Of a DNA stretch of 64,000 bases, positions 9,077 to 18,100 are shown in pieces (the first letter of the stretch is position 1; each line of letters opens with the position of its first letter). Source of the stretch: Archangiaceae bacterium (lineage in GTDB: Bacteria > Myxococcota > Myxococcia > Myxococcales > Myxococcaceae). The position numbers were made by a program, and so were the translations under genes. The notes under the pieces were generated by a model. That model was not told where the DNA came from and searched no databases. It saw only the letters and a program-made list of their open reading frames with translations. Location: contig JADJNS010000010.1 of assembly GCA_016714225.1 (NCBI GenBank), positions 186,001 to 250,000 of the forward strand, read 5' to 3'.

Positions 9077-11236
9077 TCAAAGAAACTGCGCGCCCACCGC
9101 GAAGCCGGGCACCAGCCGCACGCGGGCGTCGACGTCGACGCCCCACGGAGACAGCGCCTTCACGTCTTGCCCGTTGACGGCGATGGCGGTGGCGAGCTGC
9201 GCGCCGGCGAACACCGCCACCTTCTCGAACAGCTGGTAACCCACGTTGAGCCGCAGCGCGGGGCTGAAGGCCACCGTGGTCAAGAAGTTGCCGCTGGTGG
9301 GGTGGAGGTCTTCGAACGACGCCTCGACCTCGCCGTACCAGCCGCCGAAGCGGTGGCGCACGCCGAGACCGAGGCCAATCGACAGGGTCGGCTTGTGGTT
9401 CGGGCCGCGCGGGTTCGCCCCGCCCACCACGAAGCTGTACACCGCGTCGGTGCCGATTTTCACCGCCACGTTGGCCAGTGAGGTCTCGTTGGCCCAAGCC
9501 GCGAGGCTGTAGCGCCCGTGGGTGATGACGTTGATGAGCCCCACCGGCACGCTGCTCTCGGCGATGTTCACCACCCCCAGCTGCAGGCCGCGCACCTTGC
9601 GCGCGATGTTCACCACGCCAATCTGGGTACCCACCACGTCGCCGCCGATGTTGAGCACCCCCAGCTGCGCGCCATGAACTGGCCCCCCCACGATGTTCAG
9701 CACCGAGGCCTGCACCCCGGTGAGCTCACCCGCGTAGCTCGACGCCGCCAGCTGGGCGCCGCGCACCGAGCCCGCCACGATGTCGAGCACCGACAGCTGC
9801 GCGCCGGTGAGGTCTCCGCCCGCCACCAGCGCGGCCGCCAGGTGAAGGCCCTTCGAGTTGCCGCTGGTGATGCCGATGGTGCTCGCGGTCAGCCCGGTGA
9901 CGTCGCCCGCTGAAGTCAGCAACACCCCCGAGACGCCCAGGCCGCGCAGCGGCCCGGTCTTGGTGAAGACTCCACCGATGACGATGCCGTTGGCGGCGTC
10001 GTCGACCCATGAGGCGAGGCTGCCGATGAGCAGACCGTCGAGCGCCCCGGCGCGCACCGCCAGAATGCCCAGCCCGAAGTTCACCCGCGGAGGCGTCGAC
10101 ATCGCGCCGGCGAGGCTGAGCGGCGGCACCAGCGCCAGCTCGATGGGCAGGTGCGGCCGCGCCTCGTCTCCGCGGCGCACCGTGCTCTCGAGCGTCGTCG
10201 CGGTCAGCCCGTCGGGCGAGAGCGTCTGGGTGGCGTGCGGGGCGAGAAACACCTTGCTCTCACCGACGTGACCCGCCCCGTCGTCGACCACCACCCGGTA
10301 CTCGCCCACCTCGAGGCCGAGGTCGACGGGCTTGCCGACGGCCTTCGCCACCTCGACCACCAACCCGCCGCTGGCGCTCAGCACGTGCACGCGACCGCCC
10401 AGCTGGGCTGAGAGCACCAGGTTGGCGTCGGCGGCGCGCAGGTCGGTGAGCACCAGGTCTCCGGTGCCGACCAGCTGAATGTCCCAGTTGGGGCGCTGCG
10501 GGCCCGCGGCGGTCGAGGTGGTGCGCGCCAGCGTCTCGGCGAACGCATACTGGTATGCCTCGGCCAGCGTCACCCGCCCGTCGCGGCTCGCGTCGGCGGC
10601 GCCGCGCAGCCCCGAGAGAAAATAGTGGGTGAAGATGCTCGCCTTGAGCCGCTCTGACTCTTGCGCGGCCTCGTCGGCCGAGGCGCTGGTGAGAAACGCG
10701 TGGCCGCTGAGCGACGACGAGGCGTCGACCAGAAACGAGGGCCGCGGGGCGCCGCCCTTGAGCAGGTTGAGCGCGCCCGAGGCGCACGAGTCGAGCACCG
10801 CGATGCGCACCTCGACCGGCAGCGCGTCGAGTCTGGCGCGCAGCGCGGCGTAGCTGAGGCGCTCTCCGTGCAGCAACAGCCCCTCTTCGTCGCTGTGGCC
10901 CGAGTAGTAGAAGAAGACCTCGACGCGGGCCGGGCCGTGACGTGCTTCGCGAACCCGGGCGTCGAGCGCCTCCAGCGCTGAGCCCAGCTGCTGCGGGCTG
11001 GGGTCTTCGAGCAGCACCACGTCGCGCGAGTCGACTCCGCCCAGCTGGGTGAGCACCTTGCTCATCGCGCGGGCATCAGAGCCGGCGTAGCGCAGGGTGA
11101 CCCGGCCGCTGCCGCCGTCGTTGCTGCCGGCGATCAACGCGAACCGCCGCAGCGTCGCCGCGGGTGCTGCGGGTGGCTCGGCAGGCGCAGGTGCTTGCGC
11201 TGCCACGAGCAACTGCAGCATCAGCGCGAACGTCAT
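9077..11236 (-). CDS. Secreted caspase-like (C14) protein with EF-hand and surface-repeat C-terminus
   Basis: This 719-residue protein starts with a signal peptide (MTFALMLQLLVAAQA). Residues 30-270 are a caspase-fold domain: the catalytic histidine is in FYYSGHSDEEG (His114) and the cysteine in VLDSCASGA (Cys151). An EF-hand-like loop (DASRDGRVTLAEAYQYA) follows. The C-terminal half carries degenerate repeats of the form GxQLGVLNI and GLQLGVVNI, like the LA_2272-type surface-protein repeats, and ends in alternating hydrophobic strands that could form an outer-membrane barrel or solenoid. ATG 11236 overlaps the anti-sigma stop by four bases, so the caspase is the last gene of a GIN-lipoprotein/ECF/anti-sigma/caspase operon. 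Secretion plus intact catalytic residues suggests an envelope protease; its target is unknown. Confidence 0.88.
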   Translation of the reverse strand: MTFALMLQLLVAAQAPAPAEPPAAPAATLRRFALIAGSNDGGSGRVTLRYAGSDARAMSKVLTQLGGVDSRDVVLLEDPSPQQLGSALEALDARVREARHGPARVEVFFYYSGHSDEEGLLLHGERLSYAALRARLDALPVEVRIAVLDSCASGALNLLKGGAPRPSFLVDASSSLSGHAFLTSASADEAAQESERLKASIFTHYFLSGLRGAADASRDGRVTLAEAYQYAFAETLARTTSTAAGPQRPNWDIQLVGTGDLVLTDLRAADANLVLSAQLGGRVHVLSASGGLVVEVAKAVGKPVDLGLEVGEYRVVVDDGAGHVGESKVFLAPHATQTLSPDGLTATTLESTVRRGDEARPHLPIELALVPPLSLAGAMSTPPRVNFGLGILAVRAGALDGLLIGSLASWVDDAANGIVIGGVFTKTGPLRGLGVSGVLLTSAGDVTGLTASTIGITSGNSKGLHLAAALVAGGDLTGAQLSVLDIVAGSVRGAQLAASSYAGELTGVQASVLNIVGGPVHGAQLGVLNIGGDVVGTQIGVVNIARKVRGLQLGVVNIAESSVPVGLINVITHGRYSLAAWANETSLANVAVKIGTDAVYSFVVGGANPRGPNHKPTLSIGLGLGVRHRFGGWYGEVEASFEDLHPTSGNFLTTVAFSPALRLNVGYQLFEKVAVFAGAQLATAIAVNGQDVKALSPWGVDVDARVRLVPGFAVGAQFL

Positions 11237-11952
11237 GGCGACCCCTTGTCGAGCAGCAGCGAGCGAATGGCAACCTGACCGGGAACCTCGAGCGGCGCAG
11301 CGCGCCCTGCCCGCCGCGCCCCCTCGAGCACCAGCTGGGGAGAGAGCGGCGTGTCGCAGGTGACCAGGAAGAACCGCTCGAAGCCGGGCGCTTCGTCGAG
11401 CTCGAACGACTGCGGCACCGCCTTGAACCCGACCGGCGCGAGCGAGTTGCCGTCGAGCGGCCAGTGCAGGGTGGTGTGCCCGGCGCCGTCGACGCTGACG
11501 ATGACCAGGTGCTTCGCGCCATGCAGCGCGACCGCCACCTGAACCAGGTCGTGCGGCTTCACCCGCGCGCCGTCGACGAGCTGCTCGGCGTGCTCGGGGT
11601 CGGCGAGGCGAAACAGGTGCAGCACCGGGCCGTCGCCCTTCATGAGAATGTCGTCGGGCCCCGCCGCGCGCGGCATGAACACCAGCGCCAGCACCGCGGC
11701 GGCGGCGAGGGCCAGCACCGGCACGAGCCACCGCGCCGGTGAGGGCGGCTCTGCTTCGCGAGGCGCGGGGCGGCTGCGCGCCGGCAGGGCAGGGTAGGCG
11801 GCGCGAATCGCGCGGTCGCTCTGGTCGAGGGCGGCGAGGCGCTCACGCACCGCGGGCTCATCGGCCAGCGCCTGCGCAATCAGCGCGTGGTCTGCCGGCG
11901 TCAGCTCGCCCAGCCGGTACCGCTCGAGCTTCCAATCGGGAATCATCGTCAT
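11233..11952 (-). CDS. Membrane anti-sigma factor-like protein
   Basis: This protein has 239 residues. The N-terminal 65 residues (WKLERYRLGELTPADHALI and following) resemble the helical sigma-binding region of ECF anti-sigma factors, but lack the HxxxCxxC zinc motif. One membrane helix follows (LVPVLALAAAAVLALVFM, about residues 86-105). The periplasmic domain of about 130 residues is beta-rich with no family I recognise. Four-base ATGA overlaps on both sides (ECF sigma upstream, caspase downstream) support a role as regulator of the adjacent sigma factor. A sensor of an envelope signal is the likely role; the signal is unknown. Confidence 0.8.
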   Translation of the reverse strand: MTMIPDWKLERYRLGELTPADHALIAQALADEPAVRERLAALDQSDRAIRAAYPALPARSRPAPREAEPPSPARWLVPVLALAAAAVLALVFMPRAAGPDDILMKGDGPVLHLFRLADPEHAEQLVDGARVKPHDLVQVAVALHGAKHLVIVSVDGAGHTTLHWPLDGNSLAPVGFKAVPQSFELDEAPGFERFFLVTCDTPLSPQLVLEGARRAGRAAPLEVPGQVAIRSLLLDKGSP

Positions 11953-12428
11953 ATCTCCTGCAGCTCTTTCACCCGCTCGGTGATGCCGCGCGCGCGCTTG
12001 CGCACGCCCGACACCGACATCTTCATCTCCCTCGCCACCTCGTCCCACGTCATGCCGTCGACCCAGTGCAGCACCGCGATGGTCGCGGTGGTCGCGGGCT
12101 CTTCAGCGAACAGCCGCCCCAAGAGGCCCTTCGCCGAGGCGCGGGCCTCGAGGTCGAAGTCGTGGGCAATCTGCAGCAGGCGCTCGTCGTTCGCGTCTTC
12201 TGGCTTGCGGCGGCTGCCGCGCAGCAGGTTGAGGCACACGTTGGTGGCGACCTGAAACAGCAGCGAGCTGCCGCTCTGGGTCTTCAGCTGGTGCTGGTTG
12301 CGCAGCACCAGCACGAACACGTCATGCATGGCGTCGACGGCGCGCGCCTCGTCTCTCAACAGGCTGCGGCAGCGCCGCAGCACCATCGGGCCGTACGTCT
12401 GGTACAGCTGTGCGACCGAGACCTGCAC
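11949..12428 (-). CDS. ECF-family RNA polymerase sigma factor
   Basis: This is a short sigma factor (159 residues) with the two conserved regions of the extracytoplasmic-function family. Region 2 is seen in LYQTYGPMVLRRCRSLLRD and AMHDVFVLVL. Region 4 is the helix-turn-helix MTWDEVAREMKMSVSGVRKR near the C-terminus. It would direct RNA polymerase to a small regulon that may include its own operon. It starts only three bases after the GIN-domain lipoprotein stop and overlaps its cognate anti-sigma gene by four bases. No target promoter motif could be identified with confidence. Confidence 0.9.
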   Translation of the reverse strand: MQVSVAQLYQTYGPMVLRRCRSLLRDEARAVDAMHDVFVLVLRNQHQLKTQSGSSLLFQVATNVCLNLLRGSRRKPEDANDERLLQIAHDFDLEARASAKGLLGRLFAEEPATTATIAVLHWVDGMTWDEVAREMKMSVSGVRKRARGITERVKELQEI

Positions 12429-12431
12429 GCC

Positions 12432-13124
12432 TCACCGAACGCCGAGCGACACTTCTGAGCCGCCCGACTTCTCGACCTGGTTCGACGGAGTGCCCACGAT
12501 GGTCACCGTGCTCCCACCCGAGGCGCTACCGGTCAACGCCGTCGCGACCCGGGCGTCGATATTGCTGCCCCCCGAGGCCTCGAGCTCGAGGCTGTCGAGG
12601 CAGACTCCACGCAGGTGCAGGTCGCTGCCGCCGCTCGCGGCTGCGGTGCCGCTCATCGCCGCGCCGGTGAGGGTGATGCTGCTGCCTCCCGAGGCCTGCA
12701 CCTCGAACGAGCCCGACGAGACACCGGTGAGCTCGACGTCGCTGCCACCCGAGGCCGAGACCGGCAGGGCCGAGATGGGCGTCATGGCGAGCCGCACCGA
12801 GCTGCCCCCCGAGGCCTCGACACCCTCGAAGGCGTCGTTGGCCACCGTCGCGATGATGCGGGTGTGCGCGGCAAGCCAGGTGTCGGGCCGCACCCGCAGG
12901 GTGAGGGTGTCGGCGGTGACCACCGTCTCGACCAGGCCGATGACGTTGTCGTCGGCCTTGAGCGAGACCGCGCGGCCGCCCACCGTGCCGGTGAGCTCGA
13001 TGCCCGAAGCCACCACCAGGCGGCGAAAGGGCTCGACTTCACGAGCTTGGGTGACCGGGTTGCCGCTGCCGACGATGCCGCCGCAAGAGAAGAAGACGAG
13101 AGAAGCGAGAGTGAGTGGGCGCAT
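12432..13124 (-). CDS. DUF2807/GIN-domain lipoprotein
   Basis: This 230-residue exported protein has a short signal and a lipobox-like LVFFSC, so it is probably a lipoprotein. The body is a DUF2807-type beta-helix: repeated SGGSxVxL turns (ASGGSSVRL, ASGGSDVEL, ASGGSSITL, ASGGSDLHL, ASGGSNID, SGGSEVSL) spaced about 20 residues, giving a parallel solenoid. Proteins of this group are usually envelope-located and often associated with regulators; their function is poorly known. It is the first gene of the operon encoding the ECF sigma, anti-sigma and caspase, only three bases upstream of the sigma gene. Confidence 0.85.
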   Translation of the reverse strand: MRPLTLASLVFFSCGGIVGSGNPVTQAREVEPFRRLVVASGIELTGTVGGRAVSLKADDNVIGLVETVVTADTLTLRVRPDTWLAAHTRIIATVANDAFEGVEASGGSSVRLAMTPISALPVSASGGSDVELTGVSSGSFEVQASGGSSITLTGAAMSGTAAASGGSDLHLRGVCLDSLELEASGGSNIDARVATALTGSASGGSTVTIVGTPSNQVEKSGGSEVSLGVR

Positions 13125-13211
13125 GGTCTACGGCTCAAACACCGTGGGGGGCAAAAGCTGTCACTTCGCGATCGCCGACGACCTCAAGCGCGAAAGCGTC
13201 TCGCGCCCGGC

Positions 13212-13994
13212 TCAGCGCAGGTGGGCGAGCACCCGCTCGAGCTCGGCGTGGTCAGGTGCCGGCTCGTCGGCGCTCGAAGGCGCGCGCAGCGAGGTGACCA
13301 CCTGGGAGAAGCGGCCGCCGAAGCGGGCGCAGACGTCGCAGCCGGCGAGGTGCGCGTCGACCTTGGCGCGGGTGGGCGCGTCGAGGGTGCCTTCCACGTA
13401 GTCCGAGAGCACGCCCAGCACCTGCCCGCACCTGAGCCCGCCTGCTTCTCGTTCTTTCTCCAGCACGGTGTGGCCTCTCTCTCTGAGCTTCGCCATCAGC
13501 TTGAGGCGCGCGCGGTGCAACCGGCTCTTCATCGACGCGAGCTCGACGCCGAGCACCTCGGCGGTCTCTTCGCCCGACAGCCCCTCGACGTCGCGCAGCA
13601 CCAGCACCTCGCGGTCGGTGGGGCTCAGCGACACGATGGCCCGCGCCAGCTGCTCGGTGCCCTCGGCGCGCTGCAGCTGGTGCTCGGGGTCGGGCGCGCT
13701 CCACCCGGCCTCGAGGCCCAGCTGCTCGAGCGGCGTCTCGTCTTCGACCGGCTCCCGCGGGCTGCGCAGCCGGTGGGCCTCACGGCGGGCGATGGCGAAC
13801 AACCACGGTCGCAGCCGCCCCAGCGCGCTCTGCCAGGTCGACGCCCGCCGGTACGCCTGCAGCAGCGACTCCTGCAGCGCGTCGTCGGCAGCCCCGGGCC
13901 CGGCGACCGCCGCGCACACCCGGGCCAGCGCCCGCACGTGCGGGCCGACCGCCTCTTCGAACGCGGCGCGGTCGCCCGCCGCCGCCTTCGCCAT
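13212..13994 (-). CDS. ECF sigma factor fused to a zinc-finger anti-sigma domain
   Basis: This 260-residue fusion has sigma regions 2 (DDALQESLLQAYRRASTW, WLFAIARREAHR) and 4 (LSPTDREVLVLRDVEGLSGEETAEVLG, then the SRLHRARLKL helix). A C-terminal domain of about 60 residues follows with the zinc anti-sigma signature: CGQVL, then HLAGCDVC, where His-x3-Cys-x2-Cys is intact. Normally these two parts are separate proteins. The ATG at 13994 overlaps the preceding DUF2892-like stop by one base (TGATG), so I prefer it to the upstream in-frame codon at 14027, which would overlap that gene more deeply. The fused ZAS domain may act in cis as a redox or metal switch; this is inferred. Confidence 0.85.
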   Translation of the reverse strand: MAKAAAGDRAAFEEAVGPHVRALARVCAAVAGPGAADDALQESLLQAYRRASTWQSALGRLRPWLFAIARREAHRLRSPREPVEDETPLEQLGLEAGWSAPDPEHQLQRAEGTEQLARAIVSLSPTDREVLVLRDVEGLSGEETAEVLGVELASMKSRLHRARLKLMAKLRERGHTVLEKEREAGGLRCGQVLGVLSDYVEGTLDAPTRAKVDAHLAGCDVCARFGGRFSQVVTSLRAPSSADEPAPDHAELERVLAHLR

Positions 13995-14209
13995 CAGCTC
14001 GCTTTCTCGAGCTTCCGCGTCGAGCACGTCGAGACCCCGAACAAGGTGTAGACCGGGCAGCTGCCCAGCGCCCCGGTGACCAGCGGCACCAGCCCCAGCA
14101 GCGCCCAGGGCGTCTGCGGGCCCACGAAGAACAGCGAGATGATGGCGAGGCCGAGCACCACCCGAATCACGCGCTCGACGGTGTGCTCATTTCTGGGAAA
14201 AAGCTTCAT
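13994..14209 (-). CDS. DUF2892 (YgaP-like) small inner-membrane protein
   Basis: This 71-residue protein starts MKLFPRNEHTVERVIRVVLG, has two hydrophobic helices (LGLAIISLFFVG; WALLGLVPLVTGALGSCPVY) and ends with a short basic tail. The pattern NEHxxERxxRxxxG with a later GxCPxY is that of the DUF2892 family, often found beside rhodanese-like or redox genes. Its role is unknown. It is translationally coupled to the sigma-ZAS fusion. Cysteines in the loop and near the C-terminus could sense redox state together with the zinc-finger sigma, but that is speculation. Confidence 0.8.
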   Translation of the reverse strand: MKLFPRNEHTVERVIRVVLGLAIISLFFVGPQTPWALLGLVPLVTGALGSCPVYTLFGVSTCSTRKLEKAS

Positions 14210-14264
14210 GACCGGCTCCGTTGCGAAGGTGCGCCTGAATGGCGCTACTTTCCATAGGCGCCGG

Positions 14265-14308
14265 GCCCGACCGAAGATTCGCGCAAAGCTTGCGCGACGC
14301 GGTCGGGC
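14265..14308. other. Nested hairpin between lipid operon and DUF2892-like gene
   Basis: Outer arms GCCCGACC (14265-14272) and GGTCGGGC (14301-14308) are perfect inverted repeats. Inside them CGCGCAA (14280-14286) and TTGCGCG (14290-14296) form a second stem with a three-base loop. The structure lies between the end of the methyltransferase gene and the start of the DUF2892-like gene, both leftward. It could terminate the lipid operon, but no T-tract follows in the leftward direction, so a mRNA-stabilising or attenuating role is equally possible. Confidence 0.5.
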
Positions 14309-14322
14309 AGGTCACCGCTTCT

Positions 14323-15177
14323 TCAGGGCTTGAGCTTCAGCTTCATCTGCACGTCGCTCGACCAGTGGTTGTCGAACGCGCGCACGCAGGTCGAGAGGTA
14401 CCGCTCGTAGTTCGACCACACGGTCTCGCCCCACTGGGCGCGAATCTCTTTCTCGTGCATGCGGAAGCGGCGCAGCCACTCGGCGGTGGTCTTGCCGTAG
14501 TGCTCGCGGCGGGTGACCAGGGTCTGAATCTCCCAGCTCTGGCCCGCGGCGGCGACCAGCTCTTCGAGGCGCGGGTTCAAGCCGCCGGGGAAGATGACGT
14601 CGGCGGTGAACTTGAGGTCTTCGAGGTCTTTGCGCGCGCGCGGCACGCGGTCGCGCAGAATCGCCTGGAAGCCGAAGCACGCGCCCGGCTTCACCCACTT
14701 CGCCAGCGTGTTGAAGTAGTCGCGGTAGATGGGCACCGCCAGCCCCTGCTGCTGCTGGGCCGGAGACACCAGGTGGTCGATCATCTCGATGCTCACCAGC
14801 GCGTCGTACTTCTCGACCGGCTGGTGCTCGCGGTAGTCGATGCACCACGTCGCCACGCCCGGCAGCTTGCGCGCCATGATTTCATCGTGCTGCGCCCGCG
14901 AGAGCGTCACGCCGTGCGCGCGCTTCACCTTGCGCTCGAGCACCAGGTACTCGAGGTTCGCGCCCCAGCCGCAGCCGATGTCCATCACCAGCGAGTCGGG
15001 GGTGACTTCGGCGAAGTCGGCCAGAATGCGGCACTTGTTGATCTGCGCCTGCTCGAGCGTGGTGTTCTTCTCGTCGAACACCGCCGAGGTGTAGTGCATG
15101 CGCTCGTCGAGCCACAGGCGGAAGAACTCGTTCGAGACGTCGTAGCCGACTTCGATTTCCTGGCGTGATGAGGTCAT
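14323..15177 (-). CDS. CFA/mycolic-acid-type SAM-dependent methyltransferase
   Basis: This 284-residue protein belongs to the cyclopropane-fatty-acid synthase/mycolate methyltransferase group. The SAM-binding motif is VMDIGCGWGANLEYL. The N-terminal stretch (YDVSNEFFRLWLD and MHYTSA) and VSIEMIDHL match the CFA-synthase core. The N-terminal domain of E. coli Cfa is absent. Such enzymes methylate or cyclopropanate a double bond in lipid chains, which fits an operon that also encodes an acyl-ACP desaturase. It is the last gene of the FAAL-ACP-desaturase-PKS operon, 21 bp after the PKS. C-, O- or N-methylation of the product remains possible. Confidence 0.88.
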   Translation of the reverse strand: MTSSRQEIEVGYDVSNEFFRLWLDERMHYTSAVFDEKNTTLEQAQINKCRILADFAEVTPDSLVMDIGCGWGANLEYLVLERKVKRAHGVTLSRAQHDEIMARKLPGVATWCIDYREHQPVEKYDALVSIEMIDHLVSPAQQQQGLAVPIYRDYFNTLAKWVKPGACFGFQAILRDRVPRARKDLEDLKFTADVIFPGGLNPRLEELVAAAGQSWEIQTLVTRREHYGKTTAEWLRRFRMHEKEIRAQWGETVWSNYERYLSTCVRAFDNHWSSDVQMKLKLKP

Positions 15178-15198
15178 GTCTGGCCTTTCAATTGTTGT

Positions 15199-18100
15199 TC
15201 AAGCGACTGCGTCGTTTTCCTGCTCCCGCTGCAGGCGGGTCAATTCTTCACGCAAGATGTCTGCCGTCTTCTCGAGCTGCGCATCGGTGTGCGTCGAGCA
15301 GAGGAAGAAGCGAAGCCGCGCCGCGCTCTCTTCCACCGCCGGGTACAGAATCGGCTGCACGTTGATGCCGCGGTCTTTGAGCCGGTCAGACAGCTGCAGG
15401 CAGATGAGCGAGTTGCCGATGATGGCCGGCACCACCGCGCTGTCTTTCGACATGCCGGTGTCGATGCCGCGCGCCTTGAGCAGGGTGAGAAACTTCTTCG
15501 CCTGGGTCTGGCAGCGCAGCACGCGCTCGGGGTGCGCTTCGAGCTGCTTGAGCGACGCCAGCGCCGCCGCCGCGTTCGGAGGCGAGATGCCCACCGAGTA
15601 CACGAAGCCGGGCGTGGTGTACTTGAGGTACTCGATCAGCGCCTTCGAGCCGCAGATGTAGCCGCCGCACGAAGCGAAGCTCTTCGACATCGTCCCCATC
15701 CACATGTCGACGTCGGCGCGGTTGATGTCGAAGTACTCGCCCACGCCGCGGCCGGTCTTGCCCAGCACGCCCGCCGAGTGCGCCTCGTCGACCAGCAGCA
15801 GCGCCTGGTGCTTCTTCTTCACCGCGATGAACTTCGGCAGGTCGGGAATGTCGCCGTCCATCGAGTAGGTGCCCTCGATGCAGATGAGCACCCGCCGGTA
15901 GTGCGGCCGCAGCTGGGTGAGCGCGCGGTCGAGCGCCTCCCAGTCGTTGTGGGGAAAGGGCCGCCGCTTCGCGCCGCTCAGCTTCGCGCCGCCGATGATG
16001 CTGTCGTGCGCCAGCGCGTCGTGGAGGATGAGGTCTTGCGCGCCCACGATGTGGCCGATGACGGTCACGTTGGTGGCGTGGCCCGACACGAACACCAGGG
16101 TGTCTTCGGTGCCGAAGAAGCGCGACAGCTCGGCCTCGAGCTCGCGGTGCAACGGCTTCTCACCGCTCGCCACGCGCGACGCCGACACGCTGGTGCCGTA
16201 CTTGTCGATCGCCGCCTTCGCCGCGGCGCTCACCACCGGGTCGCCCGAGTTGCCCACGTAGTTGTACGAGGAGAAGTTGATCATCTCCTTGCCGTTCACC
16301 TGCGTGGTGTCGTTGCTGATGCGCTCGTGCACCGAGAAGTACGGGTTCTTCAGCCCGAACGCCTCGGCCATCTGAATGCGCTCGGTCAGCTCTTCGTACT
16401 CGGGGAACTTCGCCGGGTCGTAGGTCGCCGGGTCGATGCCCGCCGCCGGCTTCACCGCCGCGCCGCCCTCGACCGTCTTGAACTCACCGCGCACCCCGCG
16501 CATCGCGGCGATGACCTCGCCCGCCGCGTCTTGCCACGTCAGCTCGCCCTCGAAGCCCTCGGCGGTGCGGCTCTGAAAGCGCACCGTGCACTTCACCGGG
16601 CCCGCGCCGAACGGCTTGAGTTGCGTGTACTCGGCGAAGCTCAGGGGGAAGCCGGCGCGCTGCTCTTTCACCCACGCCCAGTAGCCCGCCAGCTGGAAGC
16701 TCGAGTCGATGATGAGCGGGTCGACCGTCCACTGCGGGCGCAGGGGCTCTTTGATCCACTCCGCCGGAGTCGAGCCCTTCACCCAACCGGTGATGCCCTC
16801 GTCGCTGATGCCCTCGATGCTGGTGATGCCCTGCAGCTTCGGGCCGTGAAAGGTGATGCCCGAGTAGAACTGCTCGAGCGGCAGCGGCAGCGCGCTCTGA
16901 GCGATGGGCTTCGCCGCAGGCATCGGCTTCGCGCCCGACACCACCCGGCCGCGGTAGCTCACCGCGTCGGCCTGCGAGAGCGTGACCTCGCCGTCGGCCT
17001 TCACCGCCACCTCGAGCCACGTGGTGTCGGGCACCAGCACCGGCCGCTCGAGCTTGAAGTCGGTGACCGTCAGCGCCGCACCCGGAGCCGCCGCGGCCGC
17101 CGCGTGGTCGAGCGCCGCCGCCAGCGGCAGCACCCGCTGGCCGTTCATGGTGTGGTCGTTCAGGTAGAGGTGGTTCAGCCGCGAGACGGGGAACGCGGCC
17201 CGCGCCACCACCCCAGGCCTGGGCAGCGAGCGCGCGATGAGCACCTCGCCGGTCGCGTTCTCGAGCGCGTCGATGAACGCCGCCGCGCCCTCTTCCTCGG
17301 TGAGGAAGGTGACGCCCTGCGCCAGCATCTCGGCCTTCTTGAACGAGGGTATGCGCTTCACCATCTCGCTGCCCTCGAACGGAGGGAAGTCGAGCGTCAG
17401 CGTGGCGAGCTTCGCCAGCATCGCGTTCGCCGCCGAGTAGTCGGTCTGGTAGGCGTTGCCGAAGCGGCCCGCCCACGAGCCGATGCCGACGCTGAGCTTC
17501 GGCTGCGTCACTTCGAGCAGCTTGCGCGGCAGCTTGGTCGAGACCACCTGCTGCGCGTCGGCCACGCTCTTCTTCTCGACCGCGCCGTCGGCCAGAACTC
17601 CCGCGGCGTGCACCACCGCGTCGAAGCGACCCAGCGCTGCCGAAGGCTCGCGCGCGTCCATCGCCAGGTACTTGCACTCGCGCGCGCCCGCCGCCTTCAC
17701 CGCCGCCACCGCGTCGTCGGCCTTCGCCGAGCGGCCGGTCAGCGTCAGCGAGCAGCCGTAGCGCTTCGCCAGCGCCTTCGCGAACGTGAGGCCCAGGCCC
17801 TTCGCGCCGCCGGTGACCAGCACCGTGCTCTGTGCGGTGAGCTTGCTCTGCGGCTTCGCATCGGCGACCACCAGCTCGACCGTGGTGCGCCCCGACTTGC
17901 CCAGGTGCACCTCGCTCAGCGTGTCGGTGGCGAACACTTCGTCGGCCAGCCGCTTCGCCGCCTCGGCGGCGCTCAACGTCGCGTCGAGCGAGATGGCCTT
18001 CACCTTACGGTCGGCCCATTCTTGCTGCAGGGCGCGGGTGAAGCCCAGCGCGCCGGCGTGACCGCTGACGGTGAAGAACACCTGCGACTCGGGCACCCGC

